From the NCBI GenBank assembly GCA_021234155.1, contig JAJEKV010000055.1, forward strand, positions 4,473,294 through 4,537,293: a stretch of DNA of 64,000 nt, written 5' to 3'. Each line of letters opens with the position of its first letter. Within the stretch, counting starts at the first letter, position 1. The notes under the pieces were generated by a model. The model was not told where the DNA came from. It saw only the letters and a list, made by a program, of their open reading frames with translations, and did no database searches. Below, piece by piece: positions 36,500 through 47,399 of this stretch. The stretch comes from Isoetes taiwanensis. Its lineage: Eukaryota > Streptophyta > Lycopodiopsida > Isoetales > Isoetaceae. The translations under genes were made by a program, and so were the position numbers.

Positions 36500-38400
36500 T
36501 AAAAAGGTACAAAGAAAACGATAATGCTAATGCTAATGGTAACTTTGTGCTACCTAAATTATCTGGACATCCAGTCCAAGGATTAGAAGGTCATTGATCT
36601 AGAATGATTGGTGCGCCTCCCTAGCACACTGCCTATTTCTTCCTCAGAGGGCTGCCGTCTTTGACCTTTATAGAGCTCCTCCTACCAAGGCAATAATCAA
36701 GAGGAGAGGTCCACTTGTACGAAAAACTAGTCCCTCTGAGATGGTTACCATATTGAAGAACATGTAGGAGGCTGAGAGCATCATGAAACCGAACCAAAGA
36801 ATGTCAAGGACGATCAGGTCTTGCCGCTCCCGTCTTGGTAGTAGAGACAACTCCAACAACCTTCACATGCATGATGTCAGTGAAGAAATGCAAAGCCTCA
36901 TCCACAACCCTGTTGGAGTGTCAGGATGAAGCTTGGTTTTGGACACAACATCAACAACTCATAGACATGGCCACTTGCAATCTATAGGTTCCCAAAATAA
37001 TCCAATGGCCCAGAAGTTACTCTAAGCAAATGCCCAACTTTCTAAATGATTCAATAGCCCAGAAGTTACTATATGCAAATGCACAATTCTCAACATTTAT
37101 AAGTTCCCAAAATATGCTCGAAATGTTGGGCACCATTACTAATTGATAGAATATGCAATTTTAGGAGTCGATTGTTAATGTTATCCAATTTTAGCTCTAA
37201 ATTGGTATATTTCTTACATTCATTACCAAAGATGCATGCTAGTTTTCAGACCAAGTGGTGTATTATTTGCGTGTCAATGCACGTCAAGGCAAGTGGGTCT
37301 GTGTTCTTGCCCGATACTCTGATCATTCTTGTCAAGAATGGAAAATGGGTCCACAAAACCTGGAGAATCCGGTTCTTCTTGTTTTGGATGTAGAGCACGG
37401 TCAGTTATTTTGTTGCCCCTCATACCCAGAATCAGGTCGCCTACACGGGGCCCCTGATTCTCGCAGAGGTCATGGGGCAAGAATGGCCTCCCCCATGCCA
37501 TTCTACATAAGGGTTGAGGTTGTGATAAAAGTTTTATTGACCCGTCAAGTATTATGACACACGTATTCTTTTTCTTAGTTGACTATACATAGACGGCATG
37601 CGTTGTGAACCACAAACAAGCCTTCACGTGTTCTCAAGTAATGACGAGCGATTATATGTTATGGTTTTTATATATATACAACAAATGATAATGTATAAGT
37701 ATCATGTAATATTAGGCTGGGTTTCTCGGAACCACCCGGTTTTCTAAAGGCCAAAATCACATGTCTAGTGTTCACATAAGCACCTCATGTAGGTGGACTT
37801 AGGTTTAGAACCTGTTTAGAACCTCATTTGCAAGTATTGCCAAGCTATTTCTTTGAGCTTGAGCTAGTATTGCATTTCCACTGGCTCAGATTTGTGATGT
37901 CAAGAAAAGAGATTGATGTAGTTTTCATTTCCACCAGCTGATATTCGTGCTGTCAAGAAAGGAGATTGAGGTCTGCCATAACCTTGCGTCCAGGCCAGTT
38001 CATGTGGAGGAAACGTCGAGTGCCATAATTTTACCTTGAAGACCAGCTGACTAAGATTATTCCGTGGACCCCCACAACCTCCTGCACTTGTGTTTGCATT
38101 CCTAAATAGTGGGAGGAAATCCTAAGGGTGCTTTCCCATGGGCAGAAAACCTCCAGGTTTCCTGAAGGTCTGGTCTGATTTTCTGATGTTCCCATGAGCT
38201 GAGAACCGGAGTGGCTGAGGTTAAGAACCTCATTTAGAAAATAATCCCGAAGAATACTTTTGGACCTGGGCCTGACCTCATCCAAAGCACCCTAACCCTC
38301 CAAAAATTTAGAGCCTAGAATCTTTGGTGAAATTATTTGTAGGGAAAGCTCCTAACGAACCCAGTCAAACGCGTATACATGCTAGTGAGGATTTTGACTA
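36500..38400. other. Unassigned DNA upstream of the DnaJ gene
   Basis: A minus-strand frame at 36,668-36,859 encodes a 63-residue hydrophobic peptide (LWFGFMMLSASYMFFNMV) that could be a membrane segment, but I do not recognise it. A plus-strand frame at 37,255-37,557 includes KWVCVLARYSDHSCQEW and is also unrecognised. A short tandem duplication sits at about 37,873-37,975: CATTTCCAC, then GTCAAGAAA-GAGATTGA, twice. No complete gene is supported. Confidence 0.4.
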
Positions 38401-38474
38401 CATAGTTAGTTACTGTTGTAGTTACCCAAGGGTTAATTGAATGGACCATGCTTTACATTTTTATGCTTCGCTTA

Positions 38475-38487
38475 TTCCAGAAACTTC
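38475..38487 (+). promoter_or_regulatory. Heat-shock element upstream of the DnaJ gene
   Basis: TTCCAGAAACTTC is a perfect three-unit heat-shock element (TTC, two bases, GAA, two bases, TTC). It lies 549 bases upstream of the DnaJ start codon. Type I DnaJ genes of plants are known to respond to heat, so heat-shock-factor control is plausible. The transcription start is not visible, so the element could lie in the promoter or in an unspliced leader. Confidence 0.5.
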
Positions 38488-39035
38488 TGGTTTCGTCTAC
38501 GGCAGCCGCATCCCCTTCATCCCAGCCGTCAAAGGAGAAAAGGAAAGGCTAAGATTAACCCGCGCATTTCCTCAAAGGAGCCGATGCCCTTTGTGCTCGG
38601 TGCACAAGCAGAGGCAAGAGGCGGAGAAGAGGACGGAGACGAACACTAGCCGCTTAACGGCGTCGCTGAACCTTTCCTTTTTGTTCGAACCCTCAATATT
38701 TGCTCTACTTGGCCGCGGCTTTGGAGGTATGGCTATGGTTTTCGACCCCTTTCTTAAATTATCCGCAATCGTTTCTCCTCAATCCGGAGCTTTAGCACCT
38801 CAGTCCTTCGTTTTTGTTTCATATTAGCACCTTAGACTCACCCCAGATGGCTACGTTGTGAACGGATCTGTGAAACTAGGTTATCCGTTCTTAGTTTTAG
38901 ACAGCTTCTGCCTAGGATCTAAAATTATCGAACAAATTCTTGGTTGCTGACCCACACGGCATTTTCCGTAGGTCTTTGCAGCGGTCGAAAGGCTTCATAA
39001 GCAATTGACTTGACTAAAAACTAGTTTCTACAAAC

Positions 39036-40795
39036 ATGTTTGGCCGTCCGCCAAAGAAGAGTGACAACACTAGATATTATGACATCCTTGGAGTACCCAA
39101 GGATGCCTCAGCGGATGATTTGAAGAAGGCCTACAGGAAAGCTGCTATCAAGAATCATCCAGACAAAGGCGGAGATCCTGAGAAGGTTAGTTTTTTCCTT
39201 CTAGTTTTTGGACATTTTTGTTGTTTTGTTATGCAAATCAGTGCGAAGTAATATTCTGATAATGTGTGGCAGTTTAAGGAACTTGCACAAGCGTATGAGG
39301 TTTTGAGTGACCCTGAGAAGAGGGAAATATATGATCAATATGGTGAAGAAGCCCTCAAGGAAGGAATGGGAGGTGGCGCTTCCCATAATCCTTTTGATAT
39401 TTTTGAATCATTTTTTGGTGGAAGTCCATTTGGAGGTAATAAGATGTTCCTTGAAGAATATTTCTAGTTAACGTGCTCAGCTTTTTTGGAAGCTTGATAT
39501 TGTCGTTGTTTCAGGTAGTAGCAGGGGTGGTGCTCGTAGGCAAAGAAGGGGAGAGGATGTTGTGCATCCTTTGAAGGTATCCCTTGAGGAATTGTATAAT
39601 GGAACCTCGAAGAAGCTCTCATTGTCTAGGAATGTGTTATGTCCGGGTTGTAAAGGGTGAGTTTAAACTTGAGATTGAAGCAGCATTGTACTGTGGGCGT
39701 CTTTTGCTGAATTTGTGGTTTTATTGCAGCAAGGGTTCAAAGTCTGGTGCAACAACCCGTTGTGGTGGTTGTCAAGGTACTGGAATGAAAGTTTCTATTC
39801 GTCAGCTTGGCCCGGGCATGATTCAGCAGATGCAGCATGTGTGCCGTGATTGCAGTGGCTCTGGTAAGCTTTATCCAAATAATTTGAAGGTGGTTTTGTT
39901 ACTGTAAGTGCTGCATGTTTGTTATGGTTACTTATATGTAATCTTTTTTGTAAATAGGTGAAACCATCAGTGACAAGGATAGATGTTCCCAATGTAAAGG
40001 AAACAAGGTTATTCAAGATAAGAAAGTACTTGAAGTGCATGTAGAGAAGGGTATGCAGCATGGACAGAAAATTACCTTCCAAGGTGAAGCAGATGAAGCT
40101 GTGAGTATATGTGGAATGTTTCTCTTACTGTTGTATCTGTTGTCATATATGCTAAATGTAATTACATATGCTGCAGCCTGACACTATCACTGGGGATATA
40201 GTTTTTGTTTTGCAACTTAAAGATCATGGAAAATTCAAGAGAAAAGGTGATGACCTGTTCTATGAACATAGTCTTTCTTTAGTGGAATCTCTGTGTGGTT
40301 TCCAATTCAGCCTTCAACATCTTGATGGTCGACAATTGCTTATCAAGTCTATACCTGGAGAAATTATCAAGCCAGGCATGTTTTACATTCTACCTACTAC
40401 ATTGATTACCTTGATTATGTTATGTAGTAAGAAAGTGCTCATATATTGAGTTTTTTTGTACAGGACAATTTAAGGCTATCAATGATGAAGGCATGCCGCA
40501 GTATCAAAGGCCTTTCATGAAGGGCAGGCTCTACATTCACTTTTCTGTCGATTTCCCCGAGTCTGGCTCACTTTCGTCCGAGCAAATAAAGGCTTTGGAA
40601 GCAGTTTTGCCACCTAGACCTACAAACCAGATGACAGATATGGAACTTGATGAATGTGAGGAGACCACCCTTCACGATGTAGACATCGAGAATGAAATGC
40701 GCAGAAAGCAGCAACATTCACATCAACAAGAGGCATACGAGGAGGAGGAGGATGGTCCAGAAGCTGGACCTCGGGTGCAATGTGCTCAACAATGA
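39036..40795 (+). CDS. Type I DnaJ (Hsp40) co-chaperone, J2/J3-like, seven exons
   Basis: Likely a cytosolic or membrane-tethered co-chaperone that stimulates Hsp70 ATPase and delivers substrate. Exons are 39,036-39,185, 39,273-39,435, 39,515-39,656, 39,730-39,863, 39,958-40,100, 40,177-40,375 and 40,464-40,795. Joined, they give an unbroken frame of 420 residues, the usual length for plant J2/J3 (ANJ1-like) proteins. The J domain covers residues 13-75 with HPD at 41-43. A Gly-Phe-rich stretch follows to about 105. Four zinc-binding repeats start at Cys147 (CPGCKGKG), Cys163 (CGGCQGTG), Cys190 (CRDCSGSG) and Cys206 (CSQCKGNK). The C-terminal substrate domain ends in an acidic tail and CAQQ (417-420), a farnesylation box. 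Introns are GT-AG, except the sixth, which must use GC-AG (40,376) to keep frame. The start is the first ATG and matches the family N-terminus. Confidence 0.95.
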
Positions 40796-41360
40796 GAATG
40801 TTCTCAACAGTGAAATGGAGCTTTTGTATCCCAGTGTTCTTTGGAAATAGTTGCTTTCACCTCTTAAGCACGATACGGGTTTTCTTGAGTCCAATATTAT
40901 TTGAATAACATATAATGCATATATCATATCATCAGGCATAGTTAATATAAGCTGGAAACATTCCCCAATTATGTGAGAAAATGTCAAAATTGAACACATG
41001 GTTCTGAGGTTTTTGAATATCAATTTGTCAGGAGCCCTTTTTTGATGTTCTATTGAATGGGAGAACTGTTGCCTGGATCTGGTTCTTGAATTTTTTGGTT
41101 CCTTTTGTGTTAGCTAGTTGTGCTTTGTCCTGTTCCCATTTGGCAGCTGGTTTTGGTTTTCAGTATTTAGTTTTTGTATTGAGTTTTATTGTTTTGATTT
41201 GGGTCATTCTTGACCCCAAAACGTGGCAAGGAATTGCACTCGGATAAATGCTATCTTTGCGGATCTTTCCCTGTCATGATTAACCTAAATTTAGGTCCTT
41301 TTTATACGATGTCTAAAGGACCTAAGACATCCGATAAAAACCTTGAAGGATTCTGATTAC
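40796..41360 (+). other. Likely 3' UTR and downstream DNA of the DnaJ gene
   Basis: The first 150-300 bases probably belong to the 3' UTR. No canonical AATAAA is seen near the stop; AATAACATATAATGC occurs near 40,913. A 64-codon frame at 41,053-41,247 is hydrophobic and T-rich, with no recognisable family, and I do not call it a gene. Confidence 0.4.
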
Positions 41361-41364
41361 CAGA

Positions 41365-41710
41365 TTGGTCTGCTCGTTTTCCTTTCCTCTGTTTTGCAGA
41401 GTCCTGCTTGGTCTGCTCGTTTTCCTTTCCTCTGTTTTGCAGAGTCCGGGTTCATGTTGAGACGAACCATTTCCTTACTGGAGATCTAAAGGACATCTCT
41501 TGGGATTGCTTCGATATGAGAAATTTGGCAGCGAGAAGAATGATTGAAGAAGACTGCATGTTGTGTTGTTAGGTATCTTTAAGCCTGGACATTGAAGAAG
41601 ACTGCATGTTGTGTTGTTGATCTCTTTGTTGTGTTGTTGGGTTTGTTTTGTTGGGTATCTTTAAGCTTAGACAGACAAAGTTGTGGATCTAGACAAAGTT
41701 GTGGATCTGA
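41365..41710 (+). repeat. Cluster of short tandem duplications
   Basis: A 40-base phrase starting TTGGTCTGCTCGTTTTCC occurs at 41,365-41,404 and 41,408-41,447. ATTGAAGAAGACTGCATGTT recurs near 41,542 and 41,591. AGACAAAGTTGTGGATCT occurs twice near 41,674 and 41,691. Copies are nearly exact, which suggests recent local slippage. Confidence 0.85.
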
Positions 41711-44000
41711 GCACCTCTCAAGCTTGGCTCAAACGTCGATTAACGTGAGCCAAGGCCATTATTGCTTTGGCTCTTGGTGTGTAATGGGAGATCTTGTTTT
41801 TTTTTTTGTTTGAAAAAAATAAAATAAAAAAACATAAGAATGACATGTCCATAACACAACAAAACAAAGATTTTAAATTTTTTTTTTGCCACATACAAAA
41901 TGGGGCAATGTTTCAGTGCTTGAATCTGATATAAAGTTGTAGAAGTTGTCTTAGTCATCAAGTTCTCGACCAGGCCAGAAGAGCCTGAACATACTATCTA
42001 CTTGTATGCTCAATTGGTACTTGTATCCGCAATGCATGCGCGCGCCCGCTTTGCAATAATCAAATGGAACAAAATGTCAGAACTAAACCCTATTGGGTTT
42101 CTATTAAAATCCTAGAGCATGGCTTTTCTCCAAGTATTTCTTCTGCAATTCGGTCCATGAGAAGAAGGTTACAATCAACAATGAAGCAAGAAGCTATACT
42201 CCACAATAGAAAATTGCCCCTATGAATACCAATCCACATGCTAAGGGGCATGCAATTGGGGATTTGACCCCCTACCATGAAATGGCAAGACCAATACTAA
42301 TGCAAAGGGATCAACTTTTCAGCCCACAAGAAAATCTTCCTTAAATGTTCTACCTCCTATCTATTCACCAATACTATTGCTGGAATAAAACAAATCTGAT
42401 CTTGTCACAACATTGCACTTGAGATCTATTAAGACAGAGAAGATCTCAAACAATAGTCCCACCCTGTCTGTGCCTGTTAGCTCTATTCCAAAATGCTTCT
42501 GCAATTGCTGGCTTATCGATGAACTTTTTTCCCTAATAATCATGTTTCAAAATTTAAAAATCCAAAGTAGCTATAGTTGTAGAAACAATAAAAACATATA
42601 CATGTTCTATGTGATCCATAATTTCTTCATCACAGCATCTTATTGCCACCTTGTCTTGCACATAGAAAACAGCACCAAGGGTAGACTATGAACTTAAGTC
42701 TTTATGATTACTCTAATGCAGACAGGATTCATGAAGTCTTGCCGTCCATAAACCAGCCACCATCGAGGATATATATGCTTTAGAAATGTCAGATCCGAGA
42801 TCTTGGCTTGAAGCGACCTCGAGGAGGTTATTTCGTACTTTTATAAAAAAATTCAGAACTGATGATTTTTGTTTTCAGAAAAAACCCAGAACTGATGATC
42901 TTTGTTTTTCGGCGCTGTGCCATGTCATCTTCGGCTGTACCTTTTTGTAAAAACAAAATCCAGGCTGATGAACTTCGTTTTTGGTACGATAGTCGATTTC
43001 CGCTCACATCTGCGGAGTGCGATTTTAGGATCTATGCGGCTGTGCCAGATCTTCGATTATTAGCTAGATCTTTTTGGGACTGGGTTTGAAGGATCATAAG
43101 GGCCTTCTAGAGCTGGCGACTAAGCTATATGAACCTGTCGAGAGAAAGCGAAGTGGTAATCCAGTCCAGCAAAGCGGTTATAACTAACTTCTTTGGATCA
43201 TTTTTTCGCATAAGTGTTGATAGAAAGATCCAAAATGAGCTTTTGTTTGGTGCAATAGATAGATCTCATTGAGAATCTTTCCAACCTTAGGTGGTTTTGC
43301 ATATCTTTTAGCCCGTGGAATGGTAAAAAATGGTAAAAACCATATTTTTTAGAGTTTTGACAATCATAAGTGGTTAAAATATGTGCAAAGCATCTAAGGT
43401 GGAAAGATCTATTGAATCTATATTACGCAAACATTTGAACTTTTATCGGCCGGTTATGCTAGAAAATGATCGATGGTGAATATAACGATTTTACTATTTA
43501 ATTCCATCGGCTCGATTTACGATTGGTAGTTCATTTATCTTCATTGGCCCAGTTGGCATGTTTGAAGCCCTTTTATCGAAAACCTTGGAGCTCTAAATGG
43601 CAGTTAGTTCCACATCTTTTCGGTTGTTTTCTCCTGTGGTCATGTGTTCGCGATCTATTTTCGACTATGTGATATAATAAGATAATAATTTTCCAATGGT
43701 TCACAATGCCCAAAATGGCCTATTCTTCAATTTTCCCTCTGGCTCCCAAAAAGAAATTATAGCGTAATCCCATGTCACGAGATTTGGGTTTTCTTAATTT
43801 CAGGACCCAAAACCCTTATTGCTTTGGTCTTCAGCTGCATCATCCTTCACAACCCAATAGGCGCACGCATCCCGGTTTCGGCTCGATAAATTTATTTGGC
43901 GTTACCAGCGGACCCCTTTAACACACACACGTTTTGTTTGGGCAATCCATGAGTCGCGTAGCAACATTTTTTTGCATCTCTGTGTCGAACTTAAATACTT
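41711..44000. other. Unassigned DNA
   Basis: No gene is supported. A phrase related to CAGAACTGATGATCTTTGTTTT occurs three times at about 42,853, 42,887 and 42,957, and the 75-codon frame at 42,862-43,089 runs through it. Elsewhere the sequence is AT-rich without recognisable motifs. Confidence 0.45.
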
Positions 44001-44014
44001 GGAAGCGGCCTTGT

Positions 44015-44125
44015 TGTGATCCAAGCTCATCTAACTTTGATGCCTGGCAACGGCCTCACAGGTTTAATTTCCAAGCTCATTGAACTTTGATGCCCAGTAG
44101 CCTCATAGGTTTAATTTTTGTTAGA
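44015..44125 (+). repeat. Tandem duplication, period about 50 bp
   Basis: CCAAGCTCAT-TAACTTTGATGCC, then GCCTCA-AGGTTTAATTT, occurs twice, at about 44,021 and 44,071. Confidence 0.75.
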
Positions 44126-45047
44126 TTTATGAGTTGCGGTTGTGGCCGCAAGGAGTGCTCTATTTTCAATCTATAGTGAGAAGAATTGCTTTGCTTTACC
44201 CCAGCCACGTGGAATGAATTGGAGCAGGTGCAGAATGCCTTTTGGCATGGCTGGGTGAAATCCACCGATTCCATCGAGGAGATGCTTACCGCGGGAGACA
44301 GAGTTTCCCGCCTCTTCAGCGGGCGCGCCGAGCGCCACATTATTTACTTCCAAAGGTGGGCGGCGTATATGGAGCTAATGAGCGTCTCCCTAGCATACTA
44401 TGGTCATGGGCTGCAGAAGCGCCCTCAAGGCATCTTTGGAAGGAGAAACGGTGGTTCTCTAGATGCGGTACAAAGAGCAGGTGCATCCAAGTTGAAAGTG
44501 AAGGGGACCACCATCAGCTGCGACAATACCTAGATGCTTGCTTCCGTAGCAAATTTTGGGATATTGGTGCCCTTGAACATGTTAAGACATTGCACTATAG
44601 GATCCAGGTCAACCCCATGCTTGCATGTAGTCCATAACGTTACCTCCGTACACATTTGCCACTGAAAAAATGCAGGTTGATAGCTTCCATTCGCACAGGC
44701 GCACATCACTTGCGAATTGAAACAAGCAGATGAGCTCGGGAGGCACACGAGGATAGATTGTGTTTGTGTTGCCAATAGGGTGCCATTGAAGATGAAAGCC
44801 ACACTTTGCAACATTGTCAATGTTGATCCTGTCGCGCGCCGGCTATGGTGACGATCTTTGTCTAACTAGCAGCTGCATGCACTGTTGGATACAACACCAG
44901 CGGGCTCATTAGGATCTTATCTCTGGGGCATCATGGATGCCCCCACTCAGTTATATCCTTGGACGATGCATTGAGACACATCACAATGTACTATTGTCAT
45001 ATATCATTGTACAACCTCTCAGCATACCTATTACTGCCAAGGTTTTT

Positions 45048-45084
45048 CCCTCAAAAACCCTTCGGGCGAGGGTTTTTTAACCCT
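45048..45084 (+). other. Stem-loop at LINE 3' end
   Basis: AAAAACCCT (45,053-45,061) pairs perfectly with AGGGTTTTT (45,069-45,077). An alternative fold pairs CCCTC with GAGGG around CCC-TTC-GGG. A similar stem-loop lies at 28,873-28,908 and a degraded one on the minus strand near 36,251-36,290. LINE 3' stem-loops are known binding sites for the element's own reverse transcriptase, so that role is a reasonable inference. Confidence 0.6.
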
Positions 45085-45155
45085 AGTAGTAATACGCTGC
45101 TTGTGTTCCTTGTTCGAGTTCCATAGGCCAATTGGTCTCTGCAGACGATAAAAAT

Positions 45156-45175
45156 CAATTCAATTCAATTCAATT
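45156..45175 (+). repeat. (CAATT)4 pentanucleotide LINE tail
   Basis: Four exact CAATT units follow GACGATAAAAAT at the end of the LINE. Confidence 0.9.
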
Positions 45176-45499
45176 CTTTTTCTATTTGAACTTAATAGAT
45201 GTAGCCTCACAGATTGTCCACAAAATCTCAATTTTCCTGATCGTGTGTCGACTAAAGAAGGATTGAGCTCGATTCTTGCTTAAAGAAACGCGAATTTTTA
45301 CTGGATCTTCAAATATATGATAGGCTCTAGATCTTTTGTACCTAATTGAAATATCTACGAGAGTATGGCCAATTTCTTCCACCTAATGCTCTGTGCTTCT
45401 GGTATGTTAAAGCGCCCAAGAAAATCAAAAGGGAAAACAACTTCCAAGCATTTCCTCTCTTCATACATAAACTTTTGCTACACTGAAAAAATAGCAACA

Positions 45500-47370
45500 G
45501 AGAATTCTGAGGTGGCATAGTCAATTTGCAAAGAACTGGCCGATTCAATCTGTGGGACATCTGTGAGAGTAGAGATTGTTCAATGAAGGCGATGTTATGT
45601 GGAGTGTAATCTTGTCTTCTGAGTTTCAAGATGGTTGGATCATAAAACTCTTTTGAGCAGATAACATTTTGATCGCAAAATGGTCCAGTACCAACCCGAA
45701 ACCATATCGGCACATAATGAAACCCCCGAGGTCTTGATGGACCACATACAGACCTTCACCATTTGTCAGACCTAAACTAACATGAACTTGTAGAAATTAG
45801 AGACGATATATACACAAAGGGCAAATAGAAACTCAGCGATTGCATTTTTCATCTACGAGAAAATGCTGAAACCTTAGAGGGCCAAAGGCTGTAAAACCGC
45901 ACTTTAGGTTCTAGAAAACATAGCTTTCCATGTTATAACATCACGAGAAGGCAGGTGGTCAAATACTTCCTAGGCTTCAGAGAGTAAACCACATTTAGCA
46001 TACATGTAGACTAATGCATTTCCAACATAAAGGATCCTTTGCATAACACTTTTCTTTTACCTCGAAATGAAAACCTCTACCATAACTTTCGCCTTCGCAC
46101 ATGCTCTCCATAAAGCTGTAAGGATATATGTAGCCACTAGGATGTATTATGTTCTTGCATTAATACAGGCTAAGAGCATTTTGATATTATCAATTCAATG
46201 TAACCTTATATAAGACATGTTCAAGAATGTTCATCATAATAGAATGACGTGTTCTTGTTGTGCATTAAAAATCTTGCCAACGACATGGTAGCATTCCTGC
46301 ACACATATACTCTTGTAGTACATTGTACATTAACTTGGTAGGATCAAGATTAACAGCATGCATGCAAATCCATTAAAGAGGTGAAGCCCGGAATCTTGTT
46401 TTGTTGATTTGATCTTACCAGTCTTCTTGCCTCTAGAAGTGGATCAATGAACAAATTAGTAATGATCAGCATAACAGCATATGATGCACCTGAAGGAACA
46501 TTGAACTGTCCATCATCATCCATGCAATGTAAAAAGCAAAAATCCAGATATAGTTTTGCCCTTACACTTTCAAGGAAGCTCAAGGAAACTCATCCACCAT
46601 ATTGCATGAAAGATTTCAGAAGCTAAAATTGGAATAGAATGTTAGGTCTATCTTTGAGGCGAAGATATTAATCACACACTGCCAAGAAATATGTGCACAG
46701 AACAATATTTGATGCAAGGTCTTGAAACAGAGAAAGAGAAAGGCTCTTCATCGAAATGAGGAGGCATGGCAGAGCAAGAGTAGAGAAAGAGGAACGTCGA
46801 TTGGGGGACACTAAAGCAGCGATCCAATTTAGGAGAAAACCAAGGTAGAGACCTGCCAGTTTTTTTCGATGGGCATCCCTAAAGCTTAGATATACACAAA
46901 TCTGGTTTTGACGGCACAAATCAGTTCCTTAGAAAGCTCTAAAGAAGATATAGTAGAATGAAGATTAGAATCTGAAAAAAATTGAAGCTGAACAAATTCT
47001 GGCAGTCAGGGTCTTCCCATAAAATAGATGCTTTCTCTTGCAAACTCGAGTCTAGAGCTTCTGATAGACTCGTAATGGGTTCTTATAGAGTAAGTAACAT
47101 TTCTCAGCCAGCCTCCATCCTTTGAGCAATCATCTGCATCACAGAAAGTATCACAAGCATCTGTCATGCCTACCACGAAGTAAATTTTTGGCTTTTGGGA
47201 TGTTTCAAATGTAAGACATGGTAGATTTGTGGCATTGCCACCATTTGCACATCTAGATATTGGCATTTGTCGGAGAACCTCGCCAGGATTGTTTGTTGCA
47301 AGATTCTGATCTAAGGAATTGACAGGAAATTGCAAATATTTAGGCAGCTTACTAAGAACAAAGAGGATCC
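45500..47370 (-). pseudogene. Doubtful multi-exon gene or gene remnant
   Basis: Three minus-strand open stretches look more protein-like than their surroundings. 47,006-47,350 encodes SRCANGGNATNLPCLTFE and TDACDTFCDADDC, and ends in a stop. 46,419-46,583 encodes DDDGQFNVPSGASYAVMLII and meets a good donor (ACTG then GTAAGATC). About 45,560-45,750 encodes GFHYVPIWFRVGTGPFCD and DYTPHNIAFIEQSLL. The cysteine-rich first piece suggests a secreted protein. I recognise no family and could not join the pieces into one frame, so they may be unrelated or decayed. Confidence 0.2.
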
Positions 47371-47399
47371 GAGAAACCGTAATAGCCGATCAAAGTTCA

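Larger units (their letters stand above)
44186..45175 (+). pseudogene. 3' end of a LINE with RVT zinc-binding segment
   Basis: From about 44,683 the plus strand reads IASIRTGAHHLRIETSR, EDRLCLCCQ and AIEDESHTLQHC, each separated by a stop. This fits the C-terminal Cys-Cys-His-Cys segment of some non-LTR retrotransposons. Upstream frames at 44,186-44,637 are open for 115-131 codons (AFWHGWVKSTDSIEEML, HLWKEKRWFSRC) and may be the preceding part of the same ORF, though I do not recognise them firmly. The element ends with a stem-loop at 45,048-45,084 and (CAATT)4 at 45,156-45,175. Stops show it is inactive. Confidence 0.6.

Noticed and set aside
38437-38827. Open frames of 128 and 70 codons upstream of the DnaJ gene
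   Set aside because: They overlap in two frames and lie in the likely promoter and leader, with no family resemblance. The well-supported CDS starts at 39,036.
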